Part shown: piece by piece, positions 17,931 through 26,233 of the stretch
Layout: each line of letters begins with the position of its first letter
How positions within the stretch are numbered: position 1 is the first letter of the stretch
DNA from: 0-14-0-80-60-11 sp049322355
GTDB lineage: Bacteria; Desulfobacterota; Desulfobaccia; Desulfobaccales; 0-14-0-80-60-11
Assembly: GCA_049322355.1 (NCBI GenBank)
Contig: JBMORG010000014.1
Coordinates: 13,638-77,637, forward strand
Direction of reading: 5' to 3'
Length of the DNA stretch: 64,000 bases
Notes under the pieces: generated by a model
The model's input: only the letters and a program-made list of their open reading frames with translations
Databases searched by the model: none
Told to the model about the DNA's origin: nothing
Position numbers and translations under genes: made by a program

Positions 17931-19034
17931 ATGGACCAGACAGAATCTATCATCAGAACCAACCGCAAACCCACCCGGGCCATCTTTATCGGCCCGGTTC
18001 AGATCGGCGGCGGGGCCCCGGTAGTGGTTCAAAGCATGACCAACACCGACACCCGGGATGTTAAGGCCACCTTGGCCCAGATTCAGCGTCTCGCGGCCGC
18101 AGGCTGTGAAGTGGCCCGCCTGGCCGTTCCCGACATGGAGGCAGCCACCGCCTTTGGCACCATTAAGTCTGAGAGTCCGCTGCCTCTCATCGCCGATATC
18201 CACTTCAATTACCGTCTGGCCCTGGCGTCATTGGAAGCAGGAGCCGACGCCATCCGCATCAACCCTGGCAACCTGGGGGGAGCGGAAAAGACCCGAATCG
18301 TGGTGGAGGCCTGCCGGGAGCGGGGCGTGCCCCTGCGCCTGGGGGTGAACGCCGGCTCCCTGGAGGCGGACCTGTTGACCCAATACGGCGCCCCCACCGC
18401 ACCGGCCCTGGCGGCCAGCGCCATGCGCTGGGTCAAGCAATTCGAGGATTGGGGTTATTTTAATTTTAAGATTTCCTTGAAATCGTCCGATGTATTAATT
18501 ACTGTGGCGGCCTATGAGGAACTTTCCCGCCAGACGGATTATCCCCTGCACCTGGGGGTTACCGAGGCCGGGGGCCTCATTGCCGGCACGGTGAAATCGG
18601 CCCTGGGTATCGGCATGCTGCTGGCCCGGGGCATCGGCGACACCATGCGGGTGTCCCTGACCCGGGACCCGGTGGAGGAAATCCGGGTGGCCTACGAGAT
18701 TCTCCGGGCTCTCCACTTGAGGGAACGCGGGGTGGAACTCATCTCCTGTCCCACCTGCGGGCGTTGCCGGATTGATCTGTTTGCCTTGGCTGAGGAGGCG
18801 GAACGACGCCTGCTGACCGTCACTGCGCCCCTGAAGGTAGCGATTATGGGCTGCGTGGTCAACGGCCCTGGTGAGGCCCGGGAAGCCGATGTGGGCATAG
18901 CCGGCGGCGCCGGGGTGGGACTTTTGTTCAAGAAAGGGGAGGCGGTGCGCCAGGTGCCGGAGGCCGAACTTCTTGCCGCCCTGCTCACGGAAGTGGCGGC
19001 CCTTACGGGAGAGGTGGTGGAACTGCCGGATTAG
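17931..19034 (+). CDS. ispG: 4-hydroxy-3-methylbut-2-enyl diphosphate synthase (IspG/GcpE)
   Basis: A 367-residue Fe4S4 enzyme of the non-mevalonate isoprenoid pathway, converting the cyclodiphosphate MEcPP to HMBPP. It has the TIM-barrel start (VQSMTNTDTRDV), the GVNAGSLE block, and the cluster ligands CPTCGRC and GCVVNGPGE in the C-terminal domain. Length matches the short bacterial form without the plant/chlamydial insert. It lies last but one in a run of four co-directional genes. Confidence 0.97.
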   Translation: MDQTESIIRTNRKPTRAIFIGPVQIGGGAPVVVQSMTNTDTRDVKATLAQIQRLAAAGCEVARLAVPDMEAATAFGTIKSESPLPLIADIHFNYRLALASLEAGADAIRINPGNLGGAEKTRIVVEACRERGVPLRLGVNAGSLEADLLTQYGAPTAPALAASAMRWVKQFEDWGYFNFKISLKSSDVLITVAAYEELSRQTDYPLHLGVTEAGGLIAGTVKSALGIGMLLARGIGDTMRVSLTRDPVEEIRVAYEILRALHLRERGVELISCPTCGRCRIDLFALAEEAERRLLTVTAPLKVAIMGCVVNGPGEAREADVGIAGGAGVGLLFKKGEAVRQVPEAELLAALLTEVAALTGEVVELPD

Positions 19035-19039
19035 GATTT

Positions 19040-19498
19040 ATGGTGGAGAAGATGAGAATTATTACCTTAATTATTGTGGTTGTTTTGGTTGCTCCCGGCT
19101 TTGTGCTAGCGGTTGATCCCGCCGGGCAGACTGATCCCCAGACCATGTCCGAATTCCAGGAGGTCCGCTCTTATACCGGCATCATCAAGAACCGCACCAG
19201 GTACGAGGTCTCCATTCCTTCGGAAAACAGCGATGCCACTGTGCTGATCCCGCCAAACGGGTGGATAGAGTATACCATCTGGAATCAACGTTCAAACGTG
19301 ACGGCCTATCATGACGGCCAGCCCTTTTATTGCTTGAACCTCTTCGCGCATCCCCTGGAATATTCTTTTATGTGCAAGAAATACGATTTTATAGCGGAAA
19401 TCATCCCCCCAGACCCGGTGCGCAAGTTTAAACCGATCCGGAAAAAACAACCTCCTAAGCAAAAACCATGTGTCGAGGGTGTGGAAGCGTTTGGCTGA
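19040..19498 (+). CDS. Secreted protein of unknown function
   Basis: A 152-residue protein with a clear signal peptide (IITLIIVVVLVAPGFVLA, cleavage after VLA). I do not recognise the mature domain. It has an N-terminal beta-rich part (SYTGIIKNRTRYEVSIPSE, VLIPPNGWIEYTIW), two Cys near YCLNLF and FMCKKYDF that might form a disulfide, and a basic proline tail (KKQPPKQKPC). It starts five bases after ispG and is probably co-transcribed. An internal ATG at 19052 is also possible. Confidence 0.65.
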   Translation: MVEKMRIITLIIVVVLVAPGFVLAVDPAGQTDPQTMSEFQEVRSYTGIIKNRTRYEVSIPSENSDATVLIPPNGWIEYTIWNQRSNVTAYHDGQPFYCLNLFAHPLEYSFMCKKYDFIAEIIPPDPVRKFKPIRKKQPPKQKPCVEGVEAFG

Positions 19499-19842
19499 TT
19501 AGGCGGAGGATTTGTTTTCCGGCTTGAACCACGGGGGAAGCAGCAGAGATTGCGGCTTTCCCTGTTTTTTCGGGGTTTGGTCATAACAAACTATTTAAGG
19601 TTGACTGGAACGGAGGCCCGCTTTAAGGACGATCAGCCCGCTCCCGGCGAGTACGCACTGGGGCATTATAGGCCACATGGCAAAGGAGGTCGAGGGGACC
19701 AGCCTCGGGTTAGCCGGTAGCTTCGCCAACTCCTGAAAATCAATGCCCCTTTCTGGCAGAGACTCCACGATGAGGCCGCGTTGCGCTCACAGACTCTAAA
19801 GGAAGGACTGGGGACCGGAGACCGGAGATTTTCTGGTTCATC
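19499..19842. other. Spacer without recognised genes
   Basis: A 344-base convergent spacer between the secreted hypothetical gene and the PEP-CTERM gene. It contains a short seven-base-period tract around 19807-19834 (GGACTGG, GGACCGG, AGACCGG, AGATTTT). No coding or RNA signal seen. Confidence 0.5.
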
Positions 19843-20499
19843 CTACGTTTGCCGTCTCCGGGCGTAGCGGGCCAAGCGCAGGAGGCTGGCGCCCAGGAGC
19901 AAGGCGGTGGGGGGCAGCGGGACTACGGTGACAGTGACATTGTCCAGGGCAATATATCGGCAGTTTTGACCCGCAACTTCAATGCCCATAAGAGATATTA
20001 GCGTTGATCCGGGGCCGGCAGTAAATGGCATGGCAAAGTGCTTCCAGGAGTCTGTGATTGATGTATTGAAGAAATCCTGCGAAGTCGAACCCGCACTAAC
20101 CGTAATCGCGGCACTTGGGCCGTAAGCGATTAAGTTGCCTAAATCAAACTCAAGCACATACGACTGCCCGAAAACTGTATTTATTGTTTGTTGTACTCCG
20201 CCAAAAGGAAGTGAATCATGAAATCCGGTTAAATCAAGCCAATAATCACCGTGAAAGGCCGTTAACCCATAATTTGCACCTAGCCAGGCTATCTCCGCGT
20301 CTATTACCTGCCAGCCCGTTAGTGTCGTCGATCCCTCAGGCAAGGACATAAAGTTATTCTGGCCGTTGTCCACTGGTTCAAAACCAGTTGGGTCCTCGAA
20401 ACTTCCGTTGACGAGCAAATTTGCCTGAGCCGGCTGTCCATAAAAACCGGAAGCCATTATCACTGATAGAAATATTAAAGCCAAAAAAACCTTTTTCAT
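19843..20499 (-). CDS. PEP-CTERM (VPLPP-type) exported protein, DUF642-like
   Basis: A 218-residue secreted protein. The signal peptide is VFLALIFLSVIMASGF with cleavage near AQA. The mature part opens with NLLVNGSFEDP, the hallmark of DUF642/carbohydrate-binding-like beta-sandwich modules. The C-terminus is a tripartite exosortase sorting signal: VPLPPTALLLGASLL, a short hydrophobic span, then a basic tail RYARRRQT. Such proteins are cut by exosortase (EpsH) and linked to exopolysaccharide production. No exosortase gene lies in the window. A 37-residue secreted peptide gene sits 31 bases upstream. Confidence 0.88.
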   Translation of the reverse strand: MKKVFLALIFLSVIMASGFYGQPAQANLLVNGSFEDPTGFEPVDNGQNNFMSLPEGSTTLTGWQVIDAEIAWLGANYGLTAFHGDYWLDLTGFHDSLPFGGVQQTINTVFGQSYVLEFDLGNLIAYGPSAAITVSAGSTSQDFFNTSITDSWKHFAMPFTAGPGSTLISLMGIEVAGQNCRYIALDNVTVTVVPLPPTALLLGASLLRLARYARRRQT

Positions 20500-20530
20500 T
20501 TTTTTTGCCTCTTTTCATAACTAAAGTGAA

Positions 20531-20644
20531 TCATAAGTTACAGGTGAGGCCATAGAACGTCGGGATCGCCTGAGCCGGGGAAGTGCTGAATAATCCAAGA
20601 GTCAGAAGGGCGATGGAGGCTAGCAAACACCTATGATGTTTCAT
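20531..20644 (-). CDS. 37-residue secreted peptide or truncated PEP-CTERM remnant
   Basis: A small gene with a strong GGAGG ribosome site seven bases ahead of ATG 20644. The product is almost all signal peptide (CLLASIALLTLGLFSTSPAQA), leaving a mature tail of about 11 residues (IPTFYGLTCNL). It is co-directional with and 31 bases ahead of the PEP-CTERM gene. It may be a relic of a second exported protein ended by a stop, or a genuine short secreted peptide. The ribosome site and intact signal favour translation. Confidence 0.55.
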   Translation of the reverse strand: MKHHRCLLASIALLTLGLFSTSPAQAIPTFYGLTCNL

Positions 20645-21287
20645 AAGGTTGCCTCCAATTGCTAATATCTATATATATCTATTGTCTATGCTTATGCAAG
20701 TCTTGTGCCTATAATCTTATTTTTTATCTAATTGATATTACAATATAAAATAGTCAGCCTCGATTGTCTGAATATAGCCAATGTTTGAAATTAAGAACAA
20801 CAATAGGCACTTGAGGCTAATTTGCTGGAATTATTTAATTATTATTTGTTTCAAATAGGTCACATTCCATCTTATATTTATATATAGTTAATATTACTTA
20901 TAAATTAAGCAAGTTTAGATTTCCTGTTAATTTGTCGGAATCGCTCTTATTTTTAATGTTTAGAATAATTGACATTATATTAATGGCAGATTCGCTAATA
21001 CCGAGTTTCTTCTGGGTGCCGATCTCATGTATGATGAATAGCGGTGACTGAGCTGCGGGGCTTTTAGGAAGAAGGCGGGGCTGCACCGAACCTCCCATCG
21101 TCTGCAGGGGACAGCCGCCCTTAATTTGGACAGCATGGAAGGGGATAGGTCCAAACCAGGTTGAATCAGTCTTAACGAGATATTGTTAAAGAATTAAAGG
21201 GCCGCTTGCAGAAATCGGCAGTGTAAAAACTTTTGGAATTTGCTAAGTCTTGACCTTAAAACCTATAACCTTAAAACCAAAACCCCA
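20645..21287. other. AT-rich spacer
   Basis: A 643-base AT-rich gap, strikingly poorer in GC than its surroundings between 20660 and 21010. It should include the promoter of the minus-strand peptide/PEP-CTERM pair. A seven-base-period tract (CTTAAAA/CCTATAA type) lies at about 21253-21286. A 66-codon open frame on the minus strand has no support. Confidence 0.5.
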
Positions 21288-21959
21288 TCACACCGGCCGG
21301 GTCACTGCCCGGCTGAGGTTCTGCACGATATCCAGGTAGACTTCCGAATAGTTCAAGCTTCCCTGGCGGATGGCGTAGAAGGCATTCAGCATCAGAGAGG
21401 CCACCATCAGGTTGGCAAAGAGCAATTGGGGAGCGCCGGCGGCCATGAGTTCCTCACAGGACATGACGGCAGGATTCCGGTCCTGGGGGGTGGCGATCTC
21501 AGGATGGTAGCGGTGCAGCGAGGGCGTGAGGTCCTGGCCGCCTCGCCGGAGATAGACCTGGACGTTGCCGTCCTCGTAGTCGTTGCCTCCGGAAATGAGG
21601 GTGAAATCGGAAAGAGTGGCGGCATGACGGCTCACCAAGTTGCGGGAGGCGTGGTTGTCCACCATCAGGAAAACCACCTCTCCGGTACCGATCAGCCGGC
21701 CCACGTTAGCCTCGGTGACATATTCCGGCACCGCCCGAAAGGACAAACCCTCGAACTCCCGGGCAAGTTCCAGGGACTTCACTTCGGCTTTATTTCCCAG
21801 GCGGGAGAAAGCCTGGCGGGAAGCATTGCTGCGTTCAAATCCGTCGCCGTCAATGAGGGTGAGGCGGGCCCGGATTTCAGAATATTGGAGATAGCGGCAG
21901 AGGAAAGGCAACAGGGCGCAGCCGATGCCCCCGATGCCGATGGCCTTGATTTCCAGCAT
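21288..21959 (-). CDS. E1-like ThiF/HesA-family adenylating enzyme
   Basis: A 223-residue Rossmann-fold protein of the ubiquitin-activating superfamily. The nucleotide loop is GIGGIG (residues 8-13). LTLIDGDGFERSNASRQAF carries the acidic pair (D37, D39) and the Arg (R48) that contact ATP. NKAEVKSLELA supplies the Lys, and FLMVDNHASRNLV has the Mg-binding Asp (D101). A Cys in AVMSCEELMAAGAPQ (C168) is in place for a thioester. The CxxC zinc pairs of MoeB/ThiF are absent. It probably adenylates a ubiquitin-like C-terminus. It lies downstream of a JAMM-protease gene in the same direction, but a 417-base repeat-filled spacer separates them. Confidence 0.82.
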   Translation of the reverse strand: MLEIKAIGIGGIGCALLPFLCRYLQYSEIRARLTLIDGDGFERSNASRQAFSRLGNKAEVKSLELAREFEGLSFRAVPEYVTEANVGRLIGTGEVVFLMVDNHASRNLVSRHAATLSDFTLISGGNDYEDGNVQVYLRRGGQDLTPSLHRYHPEIATPQDRNPAVMSCEELMAAGAPQLLFANLMVASLMLNAFYAIRQGSLNYSEVYLDIVQNLSRAVTRPV

Positions 21960-21962
21960 ATT

Positions 21963-21990
21963 AGCTCTCAGCTTTCAGCGGTCAGCTTTC
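21963..21990. repeat. Heptanucleotide-period tract (AGCTTTC type)
   Basis: Four seven-base units AGCTCTC/AGCTTTC/AGCGGTC/AGCTTTC just upstream of the E1-like start. Confidence 0.8.
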
Positions 21991-22015
21991 TAATTTTATT
22001 TCTGAAATTGCTCCT

Positions 22016-22042
22016 GGTGGCACAGGCGTCTCGCCGGTGCAG
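22016..22042. repeat. Palindromic repeat, family D (GGCACAGGCG type)
   Basis: GGTGGCACAGGCGTCTCGCC then GGTGCAG, a near-palindrome. A better copy lies at 25512-25538. Confidence 0.75.
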
Positions 22043-22196
22043 ATATAGGCGTACCCCGCGGTCTCTGTTGACGCCGCCTAGGGCGGCGGCGCTACCCTTT
22101 TCACGGTTTTGGGTGTTTCTTTGGAACCTGCAGGGCTCATTCCCAAGCTGTGCTCGGGAACGCCTTTAATAATCGCCGGGCTAAGCTTGGCAACCA

Positions 22197-22354
22197 CTTT
22201 CGTTCCCAAGTGCAACTTGAGGCTTCTGCGAAAGTCGATAATTTGTCATTCTGAGGGAGAGAAGCGACCGAAGAATCTCAAAGGACGAGATTCTTCGCTA
22301 GGCTCAGAATGACAGAAGCGGCGATTCCCACAGCTCTCAACTTGGGAACGAAAG
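22197..22354. repeat. Composite inverted-repeat element (MITE-like)
   Basis: Perfect 14-base terminal arms CTTTCGTTCCCAAG (22197-22210) and its complement (22341-22354) flank a family A palindrome (22245-22314). At about 158 bases with no coding capacity, it has the form of a miniature inverted-repeat element. No target duplication was confirmed. Confidence 0.65.
22245..22314. repeat. Dispersed palindromic repeat, family A
   Basis: Outer arms GTCATTCTGAG / CTCAGAATGAC and inner arms GAAGAATCTC / GAGATTCTTC. It is the most regular copy of the family in this window. Confidence 0.9.
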
Positions 22355-22376
22355 GAGCTGACAGCTACTAGCTCCC

Positions 22377-23039
22377 TCACGTTCCAAATTCAATGGGGCG
22401 AGGCAGGGGAGTGACCTTCCGGTCCACTTCCTCGGCCCAATCTGTTTCCGGCGGTGCCTGCTCCCAGTGGATGGGGTAGGGGGAGAACAGGCTCTCCGGC
22501 GAAACGTTCCCCCGAAATCCCTGTACTACCACGGAGCAAGACAGGGTCAGGTCGCCGTCGAGATTGCCGATGGTTAGGTGGAACCCATCATCGAAGCGTT
22601 CGTCTTCCCAGTCCCGGACTGAATGAAAGGCCTCCGCCGCGGCATGGCTATGGATAGTGCCCAGCCGCACGAGGCCCGGCGGAAACTCCTTGACTTCGTA
22701 ATCGCAGTGCCCACCCCCCACGCGCTGGTGGGGCACCACCAGTTCATAGGTGCCGGTGGCTTCCCGCCAAGTCAGCAGGGCCACGGCTTCACTCCGGTAA
22801 CGGGAATAAACGGCCCGGAAAAAAGCCACAGCATCAAGAAGCAGGGGGGCGGGTATGATAGGGGCCTTCAAGTGGACTTCGGGAGACTGTGACTCCAGCC
22901 AGGGAATGCCTGTGGCCGGGACCACGGCCTGGAAAAACAGCGTGCGCTTCACCAGAAATAATCCGTTTTTGGTGAGAAGGTAGTAGATGGGGTCCGACGG
23001 CGGAGAGAACCCCTGTTCTTTTAGATAAATAGGTAACAT
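22377..23039 (-). CDS. JAMM/MPN-family metalloprotease
   Basis: A 220-residue protein with an exact JAMM zinc motif: H130-S-H132, seven residues, S140-x-x-D143 (TIHSHAAAEAFHSVRD). The conserved upstream Glu is in RSEAVALL (about E84). In eukaryotes and in bacterial ubiquitin-like systems such domains cleave isopeptide or C-terminal bonds of ubiquitin-like proteins. Its N-terminal ~80 residues are not recognised. The next gene downstream in the same direction is an E1-like enzyme, the usual partner. No ubiquitin-like or E2 gene was found nearby. Confidence 0.82.
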   Translation of the reverse strand: MLPIYLKEQGFSPPSDPIYYLLTKNGLFLVKRTLFFQAVVPATGIPWLESQSPEVHLKAPIIPAPLLLDAVAFFRAVYSRYRSEAVALLTWREATGTYELVVPHQRVGGGHCDYEVKEFPPGLVRLGTIHSHAAAEAFHSVRDWEDERFDDGFHLTIGNLDGDLTLSCSVVVQGFRGNVSPESLFSPYPIHWEQAPPETDWAEEVDRKVTPLPRPIEFGT

Positions 23040-23211
23040 GCAACCGTGGGGCCGGATATGGCTTTTATGACACTTCTTATTGGATAGAAGTATCTTCAGA
23101 CGGAAAGTCTGTTTAGCAACCCTTAATAGTTTTTCGACTGGCAGTGCTTCCCTATTTCAACCGATGGCGGGCATCTCTATGGGACCAGGACGGGAGAGAG
23201 CCGCACTGCGG

Positions 23212-23523
23212 TTAAAGAGTGGGGGCGATAAGCACCAGGAGCCGTAGACGAGTGTGGGCCCTGAGGCCGTGGGGTTCGTCCACCGGCATGATCTGCATCT
23301 GGCCGGCTTTGGCCGGCATTTCATGGGCGCCGGTAAATTCCCCTTCCCCTTCCAGAATTAACAGGGTGACGTCCGAGTCGGCGGGGTGGGAATGGACCGG
23401 CAATTCTTGACCGGGTTCAAAATTGAAAGCCAGCACCCTAAGATTGGGAGAGTCATACAAGAGTTCCCGATAAGGCTTGTCAGCCACGAACTTGTCTACT
23501 TTCTGCAAGTCGACGAATTTCAT
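23212..23523 (-). CDS. Cupin-domain protein
   Basis: A 103-residue single beta-barrel cupin. Motif 1 is QELPVHSHPADSDVTLLILEGEGEF (metal-type His-x-His and Glu); motif 2 is MQIMPVDEPHGLRA with one His. Small stand-alone cupins often bind a metal and act as sensors or as small enzymes. I cannot assign a substrate. It is not clearly co-transcribed with the JAMM gene (172-base gap). Confidence 0.85.
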   Translation of the reverse strand: MKFVDLQKVDKFVADKPYRELLYDSPNLRVLAFNFEPGQELPVHSHPADSDVTLLILEGEGEFTGAHEMPAKAGQMQIMPVDEPHGLRAHTRLRLLVLIAPTL

Positions 23524-23686
23524 TTAACCTCCCGCGGCTCTGGGCCAAAACCCGCGCGCCTTATCTAACTGCTGAGGCGGCCGCCCTGTCCAGGTAGAGA
23601 TGGACCGAAATCTGAGTCTGAGATGGAGTGGATAAATTTTTGCAATCATAATTAGTTACATAAGGTTTGTCAATCCTGGGATTGTG

Positions 23687-24136
23687 CTAAAACAATTTCC
23701 GGCTGTCCAGGAGAAGGGTCACCGGACCGTCATTGATGAGGCCAACCTCCATCATTTGGCGGAACTGGCCCGTGGCCACTTTCAGCCCATAACCGGCCAT
23801 GGCCTGGACTAAATCTTCATAAAGTTTCTCTGCTGTTTCCGGGGGGGCGGCGCCATCAAAAGAAGGTCGCCGCCCTTTGCGGCAGTCCCCCAGGAGGGTG
23901 AATTGGGAGACCAAAAGGACCTCAGCCTTGAGGTCCAGGAGAGAAAGATGCATCAGGCGCCCTTCCCCGGCAAAAACCCGCAGGTGCGCCAGCTTCTGAG
24001 CCAGGTAGGCCACGTCCCCTTGAGTGTCATCCGCGGCCACTCCCACCAAAATCAGCAAGCCAGGGCCGATTCTGGCCACCTCCTTCTGTTCCACCCGTAC
24101 CCAGGCTTCTTGCACCCGTTGCACTACCGCCCGCAT
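23687..24136 (-). CDS. dtd: D-aminoacyl-tRNA deacylase
   Basis: A 149-residue enzyme that hydrolyses D-amino acids (and Gly mischarged on tRNA-Ala) from tRNAs, a cytosolic proofreading step. Family motifs are intact: start MRAVVQRVQEAWV, VSQFTLLGDCRKGRRPSF with the SQFTL block, and the GP-cisPro motif NDGPVTLLLDS. Length is exactly typical. It is transcribed alone, divergent from the phosphatidyltransferase gene. Confidence 0.97.
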   Translation of the reverse strand: MRAVVQRVQEAWVRVEQKEVARIGPGLLILVGVAADDTQGDVAYLAQKLAHLRVFAGEGRLMHLSLLDLKAEVLLVSQFTLLGDCRKGRRPSFDGAAPPETAEKLYEDLVQAMAGYGLKVATGQFRQMMEVGLINDGPVTLLLDSRKLF

Positions 24137-24311
24137 ATCCTACCCCCATGATACGGTTTTCGGTTAATATAAATAAATTTATCTATTAATTACAGGTTAA
24201 GTTGGTGGGGGATTTAAAGGGTAAAAGGGTATGAGTTAATAGATTGTCTTCTGGGCAAAGGGTATGTTAAAGTTATATTTGGAAAACTAACCAGGAATTG
24301 AACTAAGCGTC

Positions 24312-24911
24312 ATGATTTCTCACCCCGTTTCGCAGGCCAGCCTCACTATTCCCAACCTCATCACCCTGTTACGGATCCTCCTGACTCCGCTGTTCATCAT
24401 CTTTTTAATCCAGGGGGCCTATCATAAAGCCTTGCTGGTGTTTCTTTTGGCCGGGGTGAGCGATCTGGCGGACGGTCTCATCGCCCGCACCTGGCACCAG
24501 AAGTCCCGGCTGGGGAGCTATCTCGATCCCCTGGCCGACAAAGTCCTCATGGCCGCCAGTTTCGTTACCTTGAGCATTTACCGGGAGATTCCTTCCTGGC
24601 TCACCGTGGTGGTTATCAGCCGGGATCTGGCCCTGGGGCTTGGCGTCATAATTTTCCGCCTGGCGGACATCCCCCTGGTGGTCAGGCCCTCCCTGGCCGG
24701 CAAATGGACCACCACCTTCCAGGTGAGTACGGTGTTCCTGGTGTTGGTGGGGAAGATTTGGCCCGTCCCCCCGATGTTACTGTTGGCCTTTTTCTGGGGC
24801 ACCGGCACTCTGACTACTATTTCCGGGGTACACTACCTTTATAACGGCATTAAAATGATGAACGTGAATATGTTCCAGGGGAATGGACCGAGGAAGAACG
24901 GCGATGGCTGA
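24312..24911 (+). CDS. CDP-alcohol phosphatidyltransferase (PgsA-like)
   Basis: A 199-residue membrane enzyme with the signature D-x2-D-G-x2-A-R-x8-G-x3-D-x3-D at SDLADGLIART through GSYLDPLADK. Start TIPNLITLLRILLTPLF matches PgsA-type phosphatidylglycerophosphate synthases, which transfer glycerol-3-phosphate onto CDP-diacylglycerol. About six hydrophobic helices are visible. Its stop overlaps the next gene's start, so the two are translationally coupled. Other CDP-alcohol transferases share the motif, so the acceptor is not certain. Confidence 0.87.
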   Translation: MISHPVSQASLTIPNLITLLRILLTPLFIIFLIQGAYHKALLVFLLAGVSDLADGLIARTWHQKSRLGSYLDPLADKVLMAASFVTLSIYREIPSWLTVVVISRDLALGLGVIIFRLADIPLVVRPSLAGKWTTTFQVSTVFLVLVGKIWPVPPMLLLAFFWGTGTLTTISGVHYLYNGIKMMNVNMFQGNGPRKNGDG

Positions 24912-25455
24912 AATCCTCGACCTGGAGCGCTTCCGGTCCAAGATAGCCGCGGACCAGGGCTTTCGCTCCTGGTTGGCCCGTTTCCAGGAACAATTCGGCC
25001 CCGATACCCGGTTGCAGGATTTAAGCCCATCCACGCTTCTGTATCTGGCCACCCCCGGGGAAGAGAACCTCTATGTCTTTTTTGATCTGGTCATGGGAGT
25101 CCGGGGATTGGGGGGGTCAGTGCGTTTCCGTCTGGACGATCTGGAAAATGATATCAAGATGAAGATAATCGACTCCGCGTTTGCCCTGGTGGATCGGGTG
25201 CGCTTCGAAATCATGCGCCGTCTGGGGTGGGTCACGGCGGTGCCCGAAGCTGAAGTTACCATCATCGCGCTGGTGGAGCGGGCCTGGCGCCTGGGAGCCG
25301 GGTTTGGCCAAGAGGCTCCGGTGCTGTCTCCGGAATACCCGGATTTCCCGGCCTACGCCCGGCTCAGCCCCATGGACCGGGTGGTGTTCCTGCGCCGGCT
25401 CATCCCCCGGGCGGTGGCAGCCTACCGGGACCGGGTGGAATCGGGGAGCCAGTAG
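24904..25455 (+). CDS. Conserved protein of unknown function coupled to the PgsA-like gene
   Basis: A ~183-residue cytoplasmic protein starting MAEILDLERFRSKIAADQ at 24904 with an AGGAAG ribosome site inside the end of the upstream gene (eight-base overlap). It is helix-rich, with a basic DRVRFEIMRRLGW segment and a C-terminal RVVFLRRLIPRAVAAYRDRV. I recognise no catalytic motif. The overlap suggests a shared mRNA with the phosphatidyltransferase, but a role in lipid synthesis is only inference. Confidence 0.75.
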   Translation: MAEILDLERFRSKIAADQGFRSWLARFQEQFGPDTRLQDLSPSTLLYLATPGEENLYVFFDLVMGVRGLGGSVRFRLDDLENDIKMKIIDSAFALVDRVRFEIMRRLGWVTAVPEAEVTIIALVERAWRLGAGFGQEAPVLSPEYPDFPAYARLSPMDRVVFLRRLIPRAVAAYRDRVESGSQ

Positions 25456-25475
25456 CCAGTGGTCAGTGATCAATT
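25447..25475. repeat. Heptanucleotide-period tract (AGCCAGT type)
   Basis: Seven-base units AGCCAGT/AGCCAGT/GGTCAGT/GATCAAT directly at the 3' end of the preceding gene. A complementary-looking tract lies at 25644-25678. Confidence 0.75.
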
Positions 25476-25511
25476 GTGGGTATAGCGCCATCAATAGCTG
25501 TGCAAAATTAT

Positions 25512-25538
25512 GGTGGCACAGGCGTCTCGCCTGTGCAG
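25512..25538. repeat. Palindromic repeat, family D
   Basis: GGTGGCACAGGCG TCT CGCCTGTGCAG, a near-perfect palindrome with a three-base loop. Second copy of the element at 22016-22042. Confidence 0.85.
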
Positions 25539-25643
25539 GCGCAGGCTGAATAAAACTCTTTCCTTCCCAAAGCGTCATTTCCTGGCGGATGTCGCCCCCT
25601 AAGATGACACAGTTGTCAGTATAAGAAAGGCCATCGGGCAATT

Positions 25644-25678
25644 CTGCTTACTGCTCACTGGCCACTGACTACTGACCA
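25644..25678. repeat. Heptanucleotide-period tract (TGCTCAC type)
   Basis: Five seven-base units TGCTTAC/TGCTCAC/TGGCCAC/TGACTAC/TGACCAA next to the end of the HPP gene. Confidence 0.8.
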
Positions 25679-25690
25679 ATACCCTTTCCC

Positions 25691-26233
25691 TTACCACCAA
25701 AACTCGGGATAGCGCCGCTGGGGAGCCAGGTTGTTTACCAATAAGGCTACCACCAGCATAATGAGGGCCCCGGCACCCACCGGCATCAGCGCATAAAGAT
25801 AACCCAGATTCTGCACTTTGGAGCCGCTGATGACTGCAATGAGGGCGGTAGCGCCTCCGGGCGGGTGAAGGGTCTTAGTAGCGTGCATCACCGCAATGCT
25901 AACCGCTACCGCCAAAGCTGCGGCTATCCAAATATGCGAGTCCAGAACCTTGAAGCAGGTAACCCCGATGAGGGCTGAAATGATATGCCCTCCCAGGAGG
26001 TTCCGGGGTTGAGCCAGGGGACTCTTGATGGCCCCGTAAATGAGCACCGCCGAAGCCCCGAATGAGCCAATTATCATGATGAACTCGGTCTTTTCCAGAA
26101 ATTCGTAATTTATATAGGCCACTGCGCCGATTCCCAGAAAGGCCCCCAGCCCGGACCAGAGGATTTCCGCCAGGCTGACCCCGGGCGGGCTTTGGGTGGT
26201 TCCCCTCATTTTGCGAAAGTAGTTGGCTAACAT
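25691..26233 (-). CDS. HPP family membrane protein
   Basis: A 180-residue membrane protein with about five hydrophobic helices. HPP family motifs are clear: IGSFGASAVLIYG, SPLAQPRNLLGGH, and the name-giving HPPGGATALI. HPP proteins of cyanobacteria and plastids have been linked to nitrite transport. Here its start overlaps the end of a CBS-domain gene (ATG inside TGT-TAG), so CBS binding of adenosine ligands may gate it. It sits divergent from a CLC-CBS channel, giving an anion-handling locus. Confidence 0.9.
   Translation of the reverse strand: MLANYFRKMRGTTQSPPGVSLAEILWSGLGAFLGIGAVAYINYEFLEKTEFIMIIGSFGASAVLIYGAIKSPLAQPRNLLGGHIISALIGVTCFKVLDSHIWIAAALAVAVSIAVMHATKTLHPPGGATALIAVISGSKVQNLGYLYALMPVGAGALIMLVVALLVNNLAPQRRYPEFWW

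Noticed and set aside
20898..21098. 66-codon minus-strand frame with ISES motif reminiscent of a LuxR-type recognition helix
   Set aside because: It lies in AT-rich low-complexity DNA with no ribosome site, and the rest of the HTH is missing; chance similarity.
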